A stretch of 64,000 nt of DNA, from positions 3,286,001 through 3,350,000 of the forward strand of contig NZ_CP058529.1 in assembly GCF_013401515.1 (NCBI RefSeq), in the 5' to 3' direction. Numbering within the stretch: position 1 is the stretch's first letter; every line of letters starts with the position of its first letter. The stretch is from Halorarum halophilum. Lineage in GTDB: Archaea > Halobacteriota > Halobacteria > Halobacteriales > Haloferacaceae. The notes beneath the pieces are model-generated. The model saw only the letters and a list, made by a program, of their open reading frames with translations. It had not been told where the DNA came from and searched no databases. The translations under genes were made by a program, and so were the position numbers. This document shows, one piece after another, positions 35,044 to 42,328 of the stretch.

Positions 35044-35958
35044 ATGGGCCTCGCACAGAACCTCGTCTTCGGCCTGGTGACTGGCTCGTACATCGCCATC
35101 GCCGCGATCGGCTTCACGCTGATCTACGGCATCGTGAACATGATCAACTTCGCCTACGGCGAGTACCTCACCGTCGGGGCGTTCGTCGGCGTCCTCGTGG
35201 CGGGAGCGCTCCCCCTGCCGCTTCCGGTCGCCGCGCTCGTGGCCATGGCTGCCGGCGGCCTCGCGAGCCTCGTCCTCGCCCGGGCGTTCTTCACGCCCAT
35301 CAACCACACCGGCCCGGTTCCGATGCTGTTGACCTCCATCGGCCTCGGCCTGGCGCTGCGCAACGGGATCAGGTTGGCCGGGGGGCGGAGTGCCCGCTAC
35401 TTCGACACCGACACCACCACCTTCCGGTTCGAGGGGCTCCCGGACCTTCCCGTCGGCCCGGTCGACCTCCTCGGCGATCTGTTCGTCACCACCGAGCAGC
35501 TCGTGGTGGTCGGGAGCGCGGTGGCCGTCTTCCTGGCGCTGCACGCGCTGTTGACGCGGACCGACGTCGGCATCGCGATGCGCGCGATGGGCGACGACGA
35601 GGACCTGGCGCGGGTCCGTGGTATCGATACCCAGACGATCCGGGACAGCGTCTGGGTGCTTGCCGGGGTGCTCGCCGCGCTGGCGGGCGTCCTCATCGGG
35701 ATGCAGACGAACGTCAGCGCGGGGACCGGGTTCAGCTACATCCTCCAGATCCTGGCGGCCGCCATCCTCGGCGGCGCCGGGAGCCCCTACGGCGCCATCG
35801 CCGGCTCGTACATCATCGGGCTCGTGCTCGCACTCTCGACCGCGTTCCTCCCCACGGGCATGACCGGCATCTCCACGGCCATCGCGTTCCTCATCCTCGT
35901 GGTGGTGCTGCTCGTCAAACCGAGCGGCATCGCGGGACAGGAGGTGCGCGAGGCGTGA
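35044..35958 (+). CDS. livH: Branched-chain-type amino-acid ABC importer permease
   Basis: A 304-residue membrane protein with eight or so helices and the LivH start (GLVTGSYIAIAAIGFTLIYGIVNMINFAYGEYLT). The cytoplasmic coupling region (TDVGIAMRAMGDDEDLARVRGID) and the ILGGAGSPYGAIAGSYIIG motif are clear. It forms the channel together with LivM. It starts 3 bp after the livK stop codon. Confidence 0.94.
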   Translation: MGLAQNLVFGLVTGSYIAIAAIGFTLIYGIVNMINFAYGEYLTVGAFVGVLVAGALPLPLPVAALVAMAAGGLASLVLARAFFTPINHTGPVPMLLTSIGLGLALRNGIRLAGGRSARYFDTDTTTFRFEGLPDLPVGPVDLLGDLFVTTEQLVVVGSAVAVFLALHALLTRTDVGIAMRAMGDDEDLARVRGIDTQTIRDSVWVLAGVLAALAGVLIGMQTNVSAGTGFSYILQILAAAILGGAGSPYGAIAGSYIIGLVLALSTAFLPTGMTGISTAIAFLILVVVLLVKPSGIAGQEVREA

Positions 35959-36060
35959 CCCCGGCCGGTTCACTCTTCGCACGCTCGCGGTCGAGGTGGT
36001 TGGCGTGAGTCTCCCCGCACTCGCGGCGTGCTCGGAACACACGTGTGGAGGTGTCTGCTC

Positions 36061-37104
36061 GTGAGCCCCCTCGATCGGCTCCCGGGCGGCGACGCCGAGC
36101 GGGCGATGCTGGTCGGCGTCGTCTGTATCCTCCTGGCCGCGTTGTTCGCGCTGACGCCGCTGGTGGCGTCGGTGCCGGGCGGGTTCTACGTCGTCTTCGA
36201 GGTCGGCATCCTCTTCGTCGTCTACGGCATCCTGGTGCTCGGACTCGACCTACAGTACGGCCACACGGGGCTGGTCAACTTCGGCCACGTGGTCTTCTTC
36301 GCGGTCGGCGCCTACACCGTCGCGATGCTGTCGGCGCAGGAGCCGTTCGCCGGGATCGGCCTCGGCTACCCCTGGCCGCTGGCGCTGGTGGCCGGCGTCC
36401 TCGTCGCGACGCTGCTCGGTGCCGTCGTCGGCGCGACCTCGCTGCGCCTCCGCGACGATTTCCTCGCCATCGCGACGCTCGCGACTGCCGAGATCTTCCA
36501 CACGCTGTTCGTCAACTTCCGGGGGGTCTTCGGCGGCAACGTCGGTATCATCGGCGTCCCGCAGCCGGTTTCGAACCTCGCCGCCGACAGCGACACGACG
36601 CTGGTGGCCACCCTACTGTTGTTCGGGGGTCTCACCGCGGTCACGTTCGCAGCCGTGACCCGGCTGACCGAGGCGCCGTACGGCCGGGTGTTGCGGGCCA
36701 TCCGTGCGGACGAACTGGTCACTCGGTCGGTCGGAAAGTCCACGTTCACGTACAAGATGCAGGCGTTCGTCTACGGCGCCGCGCTCGCGGGGTTCGCGGG
36801 AGGGCTGTTCGCGTTGTACAACGGCGCCGTCGCGCCAGGCTACTTCACCATCCAGGTGACGGTGACGATCTGGATCGGGATGCTGCTCGGCGGCGCGTCG
36901 AACCACCGCGCGGTGCTCGCGGGGCTCGCGATCATCATGGGCCTCCGACTGTTCTCGCGGTTCGCCCTCGGCGTGGCTCCGGTGTCGGCGGACGCGTTCG
37001 CCTCCATCCGGCTCATCGTCGTCGGTCTGATCCTGGTGGCTGTCATCCGCTACCGGCCGGCCGGCATCTGGGGCGACGCCAGAGAGTTGGGGGTGGACTC
37101 GTGA
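36061..37104 (+). CDS. livM: Branched-chain-type amino-acid ABC importer permease
   Basis: About 347 residues with the LivM features LGLDLQYGHTGLVNFGHVVFFAVGAYT, LRLRDDFLAIATLATAEIF and the coupling segment YGRVLRAIRADELVTRSVGKS. The GTG at 36061 (sequence VSPLDRLP) is preferred over the ATG at 36028 because livG and livF in the same operon also begin with GTGAGC; this is inference. The stop overlaps the livG start by 4 bp (GTGA). Confidence 0.9.
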   Translation: MSPLDRLPGGDAERAMLVGVVCILLAALFALTPLVASVPGGFYVVFEVGILFVVYGILVLGLDLQYGHTGLVNFGHVVFFAVGAYTVAMLSAQEPFAGIGLGYPWPLALVAGVLVATLLGAVVGATSLRLRDDFLAIATLATAEIFHTLFVNFRGVFGGNVGIIGVPQPVSNLAADSDTTLVATLLLFGGLTAVTFAAVTRLTEAPYGRVLRAIRADELVTRSVGKSTFTYKMQAFVYGAALAGFAGGLFALYNGAVAPGYFTIQVTVTIWIGMLLGGASNHRAVLAGLAIIMGLRLFSRFALGVAPVSADAFASIRLIVVGLILVAVIRYRPAGIWGDARELGVDS

Positions 37105-37856
37105 GCCTGCTCGCGACCGACGGGCTCGTCAAGGAGTTCGGCGGGGTCCGGGCGCTCGAGGACCTCTCGGTCTCGGTCGATCGGGGGGAACTCGTCGGCG
37201 TGATGGGGCCGAACGGCGCCGGGAAGTCGACGCTCTTCAACTGCGTCAGCGGAATCGTCGAGCCCGACGCGGGCCGCGTCACCTTCGACGGCGAGGACGT
37301 GACCGGCGACGCCCCCGAGACGCTGGCCCGGTCGGGGTTGGTTCGGACCTTCCAGCTCACGCGCGAGTTGGAGACGATGACCGTCCGGGACAACGTGCGT
37401 CTGGCGGCGCCGGACCAGCAGGGTGAGCGCACCGTGCCAGCACTCCTGCGCACCGACGCGATGCAGGAGCAGGAGCGTCGGGTTCGAGAGCGCGCGGACG
37501 ACCTGATCGAGACGTTCGAACTCGAACGCCTCGCGGACGAGTACAGCAGCGCTCTCTCCGGCGGCCAACGGAAACTGCTGGAACTCGCCCGGGTTCTGAT
37601 GCTGGAGCCGGACCTGCTCCTGCTCGACGAACCGTTCGCCGGAGTGAACCCGACGCTGACCCGCGAGATCGCCGGCCGAATCCGCGACCTCAATGACGGG
37701 GGGATGACCGTCGTCGTCATCGAACACGAGATCGAGACGCTGACCGAACTGGTTGACCGACTAATCGTCCTCCAACAGGGGCGGCTCCTCGTGGAGGGGG
37801 ACCCGGAAGCCGTACTGTCGGACGAACGTGTCATCGACGCCTACCTCGGAGAGTGA
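37101..37856 (+). CDS. livG: Branched-chain-type amino-acid ABC importer ATPase
   Basis: About 251 residues. Walker A GPNGAGKST, Q-loop region RTFQLTRELETMTV, signature LSGGQRKLLE, Walker B LLLLDEPFAGVNP and switch His in VIEHEIE are all present. The C-terminal extension with VLSDERVIDAYLGE is typical of LivG. The GTG start overlaps the livM stop. Together with LivF it powers the importer. Confidence 0.94.
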   Translation: MSLLATDGLVKEFGGVRALEDLSVSVDRGELVGVMGPNGAGKSTLFNCVSGIVEPDAGRVTFDGEDVTGDAPETLARSGLVRTFQLTRELETMTVRDNVRLAAPDQQGERTVPALLRTDAMQEQERRVRERADDLIETFELERLADEYSSALSGGQRKLLELARVLMLEPDLLLLDEPFAGVNPTLTREIAGRIRDLNDGGMTVVVIEHEIETLTELVDRLIVLQQGRLLVEGDPEAVLSDERVIDAYLGE

Positions 37857-37938
37857 CCATGAACACACGATATCCCCGTCTCCGTGACCGCCCGGGTGCC
37901 GCCCGCAGGACGAACGCACGCCGTCGGAGGTGGGTCCC

Positions 37939-38643
37939 GTGAGCCTGCTGGACGTCTCGGCGCTCGACGCGGGCTACGGCGACCTGCAGGTGCTCTTCGA
38001 CGTCGATATCCACGTCGATTCCGGCGAGTACGTCGCCATCGTCGGCCCGAACGGCGCCGGCAAGTCCACCGCGATGAAGGCCGTCTTCGGCCTCGCCGAC
38101 CGGCTGGATGGGTCCATCGTCTTCGCCGGGACCGACATCACCGGACTCCCGCCGGAGGACGTCATCCACCAGGGGATGAGCTACGTCCCCCAGACGGGGA
38201 ACGTCTTCCCCTCGCTGACGGTCGCGGAGAACCTCCGTCTCGGGGCGTACATCCTCGAAGGGACGCCGGAGGAGCGTCGTCGGGCCGTATTCGATCGGTT
38301 CCCGATCCTCGAAGAACGCCTCGACGAGACGGCCGGAACGCTCTCGGGCGGGCAACAGCAGATGCTCGCGATGGGGTGTGCGCTGATGCTCGACCCGGAC
38401 CTCCTGCTCCTCGACGAGCCGTCGGCCGGCCTCGCACCGGACCTCGTCGACGAGATGTTCGAACGCGTCGACGCGGTCAACGAAGCAGGGACGGCGGTCC
38501 TGATGGTCGAGCAGAACGCGAAGGAGGCGCTCCGGCGCTGCGACCGCGGCTACGTGCTGGCGAACGGCGAGAACCGGTACGAGGGCTCCGGTGACGACCT
38601 GCTCGACGACGAGGAGGTCCGCGAGCAGTTCCTCGGCGGCTGA
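37939..38643 (+). CDS. livF: Branched-chain-type amino-acid ABC importer ATPase
   Basis: About 234 residues, starting GTG (VSLLDVSALDAGYG) like livG. Walker A GPNGAGKST, PQTGNVFPSLTVAENL, signature LSGGQQQML, Walker B LLLLDEPSAGLAP and VEQNAKEAL are the classic LivF motifs. An 82-bp non-coding spacer separates it from livG, unlike the tight spacing in the rest of the operon. Confidence 0.94.
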   Translation: MSLLDVSALDAGYGDLQVLFDVDIHVDSGEYVAIVGPNGAGKSTAMKAVFGLADRLDGSIVFAGTDITGLPPEDVIHQGMSYVPQTGNVFPSLTVAENLRLGAYILEGTPEERRRAVFDRFPILEERLDETAGTLSGGQQQMLAMGCALMLDPDLLLLDEPSAGLAPDLVDEMFERVDAVNEAGTAVLMVEQNAKEALRRCDRGYVLANGENRYEGSGDDLLDDEEVREQFLGG

Positions 38644-38676
38644 TTCAAACCCCCGTCCACGCCGTTCACCGCTCGT

Positions 38677-39516
38677 TCAGCGATCTGCCCCGATCACGCC
38701 GAGGTACGGGCGACCGACAGGGGCGGTCGGCGAGAGCCACCCGAAATCGCGCCCGGCGATCGAGTCGCCCGCCTCCACGTCGAGGGTCGACTCGATACCT
38801 CCCTCGACCCCCAGCAGGTACGCGGCGGGTCGGGGTCCGAACCGGTCGAGCCTGTCGGCGAGCCAGCCCTCGTCGCGGGGTTCGGCCAGCGCGACCGGCG
38901 TCCCGGGGAACGAGGCGACGTCCGCGTCGAGCGAGTGGAGCCGACCGCGCTCGGGACCGTCGAGACGAAACGCCGTCCGAACGCGGTCGACGGCCGCCTC
39001 CAGGTCCGCCACGGCGAGCACCACGGTGTCCACGCCGCGGATCGGCGACGTGGCGAGGTCGCCGGTCGGTGTCACGCGGCGTTCCCGGGGCGTCCGGTCC
39101 GCGATGAGGAACGGGAGCGTTGACCCGGGGTCGCCCTCCTCCAGGAAGGAGAGTTCCCACTCGACGAGCGTTCCGTCCGGCCGTTCCCGTTCGTACTCGT
39201 GTGGCCCGTCGACCGCGACGCCGCGCTCGCGGAACGTCCCGCTCGCGGTCGCGATGTCCTCGACCTGCACGGCCCACGCGCACGGCCCGCCGTCCCCGTG
39301 AATCGGGTCGTGCCACCACGGTGACGCCGCGTCCGGATCTATCGTCGAGACGAGTTCGAGGTAGGTCCCGTCACGGAAGCCGACGACGGCCATGTGGGTG
39401 ACGCCGTTCGAGTGGCTCCCGCCGTACTCGGCCGGGAACCCGGCGTCGGTGAACGCCTCGATAAGCGCGTCGAGATCGCGGCCGGCGACCGTGACGTGGT
39501 CGATGTCGAGGTCCAT
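38677..39516 (-). CDS. Glyoxalase-like (VOC fold) protein
   Basis: A 279-residue protein opening with LDIDHVTVAGRDLDALIEAF, followed by GGSHSNGVTHMAVVGFRDGTYLELV, which matches the glyoxalase-like domain found in the extradiol-dioxygenase/methylmalonyl-CoA epimerase superfamily. The potential metal ligands are His in DHVTV and Glu in YLELV. The second half repeats the fold (VDTVVLAVADLEAAV). Substrate unknown. It faces the liv operon and is followed by genes of amino-compound oxidation. The ATG at 39516 is the family start; the longer open frame is Arg-rich. Confidence 0.82.
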   Translation of the reverse strand: MDLDIDHVTVAGRDLDALIEAFTDAGFPAEYGGSHSNGVTHMAVVGFRDGTYLELVSTIDPDAASPWWHDPIHGDGGPCAWAVQVEDIATASGTFRERGVAVDGPHEYERERPDGTLVEWELSFLEEGDPGSTLPFLIADRTPRERRVTPTGDLATSPIRGVDTVVLAVADLEAAVDRVRTAFRLDGPERGRLHSLDADVASFPGTPVALAEPRDEGWLADRLDRFGPRPAAYLLGVEGGIESTLDVEAGDSIAGRDFGWLSPTAPVGRPYLGVIGADR

Positions 39517-39626
39517 ACCCGCGTCTCGGGGGGCGTTCGGAAGGGCGTGTCGGCATCGAGCGTCTGACGGGAGCGCGGCGGCCGACCGGTCTACTACCCG
39601 CGAGAGGGAACACGATCCAGGTAGCC

Positions 39627-39803
39627 ATGCGGCCGGGGATGATCGCCGTGATTGAGCGCATGCTGATGCGGTGTGAGAGCTGTGGCAGGGGGTACGCCGC
39701 GCGGCGTCTCGAGGACGAGACCGTCCACCTGCTCGGCGGGAAGGACGCCTGCAAGTGCGGTCACACCGCGTTCTCGGAACTGGTGTGGGACGAGGTGCTG
39801 TGA
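39627..39803 (+). CDS. Zinc-binding microprotein (CxxC...CxC)
   Basis: A 58-residue open frame with RCESCGRGYAARRLEDE and ACKCGHTAF: a CxxC and CxC pair about 25 residues apart, a likely zinc site. Haloarchaea encode many such small zinc-finger proteins, some shown to be regulators or cofactors. ATG 39660 would give a 47-residue version beginning directly before the finger. It ends 64 bp before the convergent FAD oxidase stop codon. Function not known. Confidence 0.6.
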   Translation: MRPGMIAVIERMLMRCESCGRGYAARRLEDETVHLLGGKDACKCGHTAFSELVWDEVL

Positions 39804-39867
39804 GGGCGAGCGGTCGAAGTCGGAGCGGACGCCTCCGACACACAGCGTCCGCGGCGACCCGTCCTCC

Positions 39868-41031
39868 TCACGCGACGTTCCGCTCGACGAGTTCCTCGCC
39901 GTCCGCCTCGAAGCGGCGGCTCGACAGCGGAGTCACGTCCACGAGCGACGCCTCGCCGTCGACGCACAGTTCCGCGACCAGCCGCCCGGTCGCGGGCGCG
40001 TGCTGGAACCCGTGGCCCGAGAACCCCGCCGCGGTGACCAGCCCGGGAACCGTCTCCTCGACGATGGGGTGGTGGTCGGGCGTCACGGCGTACAGGCCGG
40101 CCCACCCGCTCTTGATGCGCGAGTCGCCGTCGAAGTACCGCGCGCAGTCGGCCGCGCGCTCGACCGCCGTCGCCGCCCAGTCGATGTCCATCGACTCCGT
40201 GTAGGCGTCAGCGTCGACGTCGGGGTCGTCCCCGGCGAAGTGCCCGCCGACGAGCGCGGTGCCGTCGCGCTCGGGCCGGAAGTACGACCCCGTGTCGAGG
40301 TCGATCGTCAGGGGGACGTCCTCCGGGAGCGTCAGGCTCGGGTCGACCATCGAGATTTGGCGGCGACGCGGGTGGATCGGCAGGTTGACGCCCGCCATCC
40401 CGGCGATCCGCGCCGCCCACGCGCCGGCCGCGTTGACGACGAAGTCCGCCTCGATTCTGCCGTCCTCGGTCTCGACTCCCGTGATGATCCGCTCGTCCGC
40501 CCCCTCGTCGACGAGCACGTCGGTCACGTCGGTCTTCGTCCTGACGTCGACGCCGGCGTCGCGCGCCTTCGCGGCGTAGCCCTGCACGGCGAGGTTCGGG
40601 TCGGCGTAGCCGTCCGCGGCGTTGTACGTCGCCGCGACGAACCGGTCCGCCCGGAGTTCCGGGCAGTGCTCGCGCGCCGCCTCGGGGGTGATGTACTCGC
40701 TGCCGACGCCGAGGTCGTTCTGCATCGCGACGTTCCCGCGGAACGCCTCGGCCGTCTCCGGGTCGCGGGCGAGGAAGAGGTAGCCGTGCTTGCGGTACGC
40801 CATGTCGACGCCGAACTCCTCCTCGAAGGCGTCCCAGACCTCGCGACTAGCGAGCGAGAGGCAGACGTTGATCTCGGTCGAGAACTGCGACCTGATCCCC
40901 CCGGCCGAGCGGGCGGTGCTCCGGGTTCCGAGGGCGCCCTTCTCACAGAGCGTCACGTCGGCGCCCGCGTCGGCCAGGTAGTACGCCGACGAGAGCCCGA
41001 CGATCCCGCCCCCGACGACGACGACGTTCAT
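39868..41031 (-). CDS. FAD-dependent amine/amino-acid oxidoreductase (DAO family)
   Basis: About 387 residues. FAD-binding motif VVVGGGIVGLSSAYYLADAGADVTLCEKG at the N-terminus, then ARSAGGIR, FVVNAAGAWA and the C-terminal GFSGHGFQHAPATGRLVAEL. This is the DAO family that includes sarcosine and dimethylglycine oxidases, D-amino-acid dehydrogenases and glycine oxidase. The substrate is undetermined, probably an amino acid or N-methylated amine delivered by the liv importer. The ATG at 41031 has an ACTTATTCC element about 28 bp upstream; it is divergent from the cyclodeaminase-like gene 89 bp away. Confidence 0.9.
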   Translation of the reverse strand: MNVVVVGGGIVGLSSAYYLADAGADVTLCEKGALGTRSTARSAGGIRSQFSTEINVCLSLASREVWDAFEEEFGVDMAYRKHGYLFLARDPETAEAFRGNVAMQNDLGVGSEYITPEAAREHCPELRADRFVAATYNAADGYADPNLAVQGYAAKARDAGVDVRTKTDVTDVLVDEGADERIITGVETEDGRIEADFVVNAAGAWAARIAGMAGVNLPIHPRRRQISMVDPSLTLPEDVPLTIDLDTGSYFRPERDGTALVGGHFAGDDPDVDADAYTESMDIDWAATAVERAADCARYFDGDSRIKSGWAGLYAVTPDHHPIVEETVPGLVTAAGFSGHGFQHAPATGRLVAELCVDGEASLVDVTPLSSRRFEADGEELVERNVA

Positions 41032-41120
41032 ACGCGAACGCACGGTCTCGCACCGGAATAAGTGTACCCCAGCGGGTCATCGGAGGAACACCTAACCCGC
41101 CGGATTCCGTGTCGACGGAC

Positions 41121-42092
41121 ATGGTCCTGTTCCTCTCCGACGACGCGGTCGCGCAGGTGCTCGACCTCGAGTCGCTGGCCCCGGTCGTTGAGCAGGCGCT
41201 CGTGAAGCAGGCGGCCGGCGAGGTCGAACGCCCGGATCGCCCGCACTACCCGGTGGGAACCGGCCTCGACTCCCCGGACCCGCTCGGGACCGGGCTGGCG
41301 ATGCCGGCGTACGTCCACGGGGAGGACTACTTCGCGACGAAACTCGTCAGCATCCACGACGGGAACGAGGCGCGCGGGCTGCCGACGCTGCACGCCCAGA
41401 TCGTCCTCGCGGACGCGCGGACCGGTCAGCCCGTCTCGTTCCTGGACGGCACGCGCATCACGAACGCGCGGACGGGCTGTATCGGCGGTCTCGCGGCGCG
41501 CGAACTCGCGACGAGTCCCGTACGGCTGGGAGTGATCGGCGCAGGCGCGCAGGCACGCTGGCAGACCCGTGCCATCGCGGCGCTTACGGACGTCGAGGCG
41601 GTCTCCGTCTACTCGCCGAGCGACTCGAAACACGACTGCGTCGCCGACCTCCGCGAGGAGGGGATTCCGGCTTCGGCGGCCGACTCGGCGGCGGAAGCCG
41701 TCCGCGACGCGACGGTCGTCGTCACCGCCACCACGAGCACCGAACCGGTCTTCCCGGCGGACGCGCTCGCGCCCGGGACGCTGGTCGTGGCCGTCGGCGC
41801 GTACCAGTCGGGGATGCAGGAGCTCGAACCGGCCGTGTTCGACCGTGCTGCTCGTACCTTCGCGGACGTGCCAGAGGAGGTGGCGACGATCGGCGACGTC
41901 GCCGCGACCGACCTGACCGAGGCCGACCTCGTGCCGATGGCGGCGCTGTTCGACGGGACCGCGGGGCGCGAGTCGGCGGAGGAGATCGTCGTCGTCGAGA
42001 GCGTCGGAACGGCCGTGCTCGACGTCGCGGCGGCCACCGAGGTGTACGAGGCGGCCCGCGAGGCTGGCCTCGGCACGGACCAGCCGATGTGA
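41121..42092 (+). CDS. Ornithine cyclodeaminase/mu-crystallin family protein
   Basis: About 323 residues: N-terminal domain with FATKLVSIHDGNEARGLPTLHAQIVLADARTG, SFLDGTRITNARTG and a Rossmann motif GVIGAGAQARWQTRA (about 135-150). Family members include ornithine cyclodeaminase, alanine dehydrogenase and ketimine reductase (delta-1-pyrroline-2-carboxylate reductase). Paired with the divergent FAD oxidase, an imine-reductase or cyclic amino-acid role is plausible (inference). The ATG at 41121 is 28 bp after CACCTAACC; a GTG at 41109 is possible. Confidence 0.88.
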   Translation: MVLFLSDDAVAQVLDLESLAPVVEQALVKQAAGEVERPDRPHYPVGTGLDSPDPLGTGLAMPAYVHGEDYFATKLVSIHDGNEARGLPTLHAQIVLADARTGQPVSFLDGTRITNARTGCIGGLAARELATSPVRLGVIGAGAQARWQTRAIAALTDVEAVSVYSPSDSKHDCVADLREEGIPASAADSAAEAVRDATVVVTATTSTEPVFPADALAPGTLVVAVGAYQSGMQELEPAVFDRAARTFADVPEEVATIGDVAATDLTEADLVPMAALFDGTAGRESAEEIVVVESVGTAVLDVAAATEVYEAAREAGLGTDQPM

Positions 42093-42328
42093 CGGGCGCG
42101 GGGACCGGCACGAGACCGCGCGAATCGCCGATGAATCGCCGTGAACCGAGCGAAGCGTGGACGTAAGGCGGGCGTACCGTACTCGACGGAATCGCTCGCG
42201 ACGGAATTCTCGCGTCGAGCGGTGCACCCTCGACGGGCCGAGAAATCCGACCGTACTCCTCGCGGCATCGACCGGGACGATGTGAAGGATGGTGGCCCTA
42301 TACTGCCCGAGACGTGGTAGGTGGGTCG

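Noticed and set aside
34126..36042. A 638-residue minus-strand open frame
   Set aside because: Antisense to livK and livH, whose family assignment is certain; composition is Arg/Gly/Glu-rich as expected for a shadow frame.
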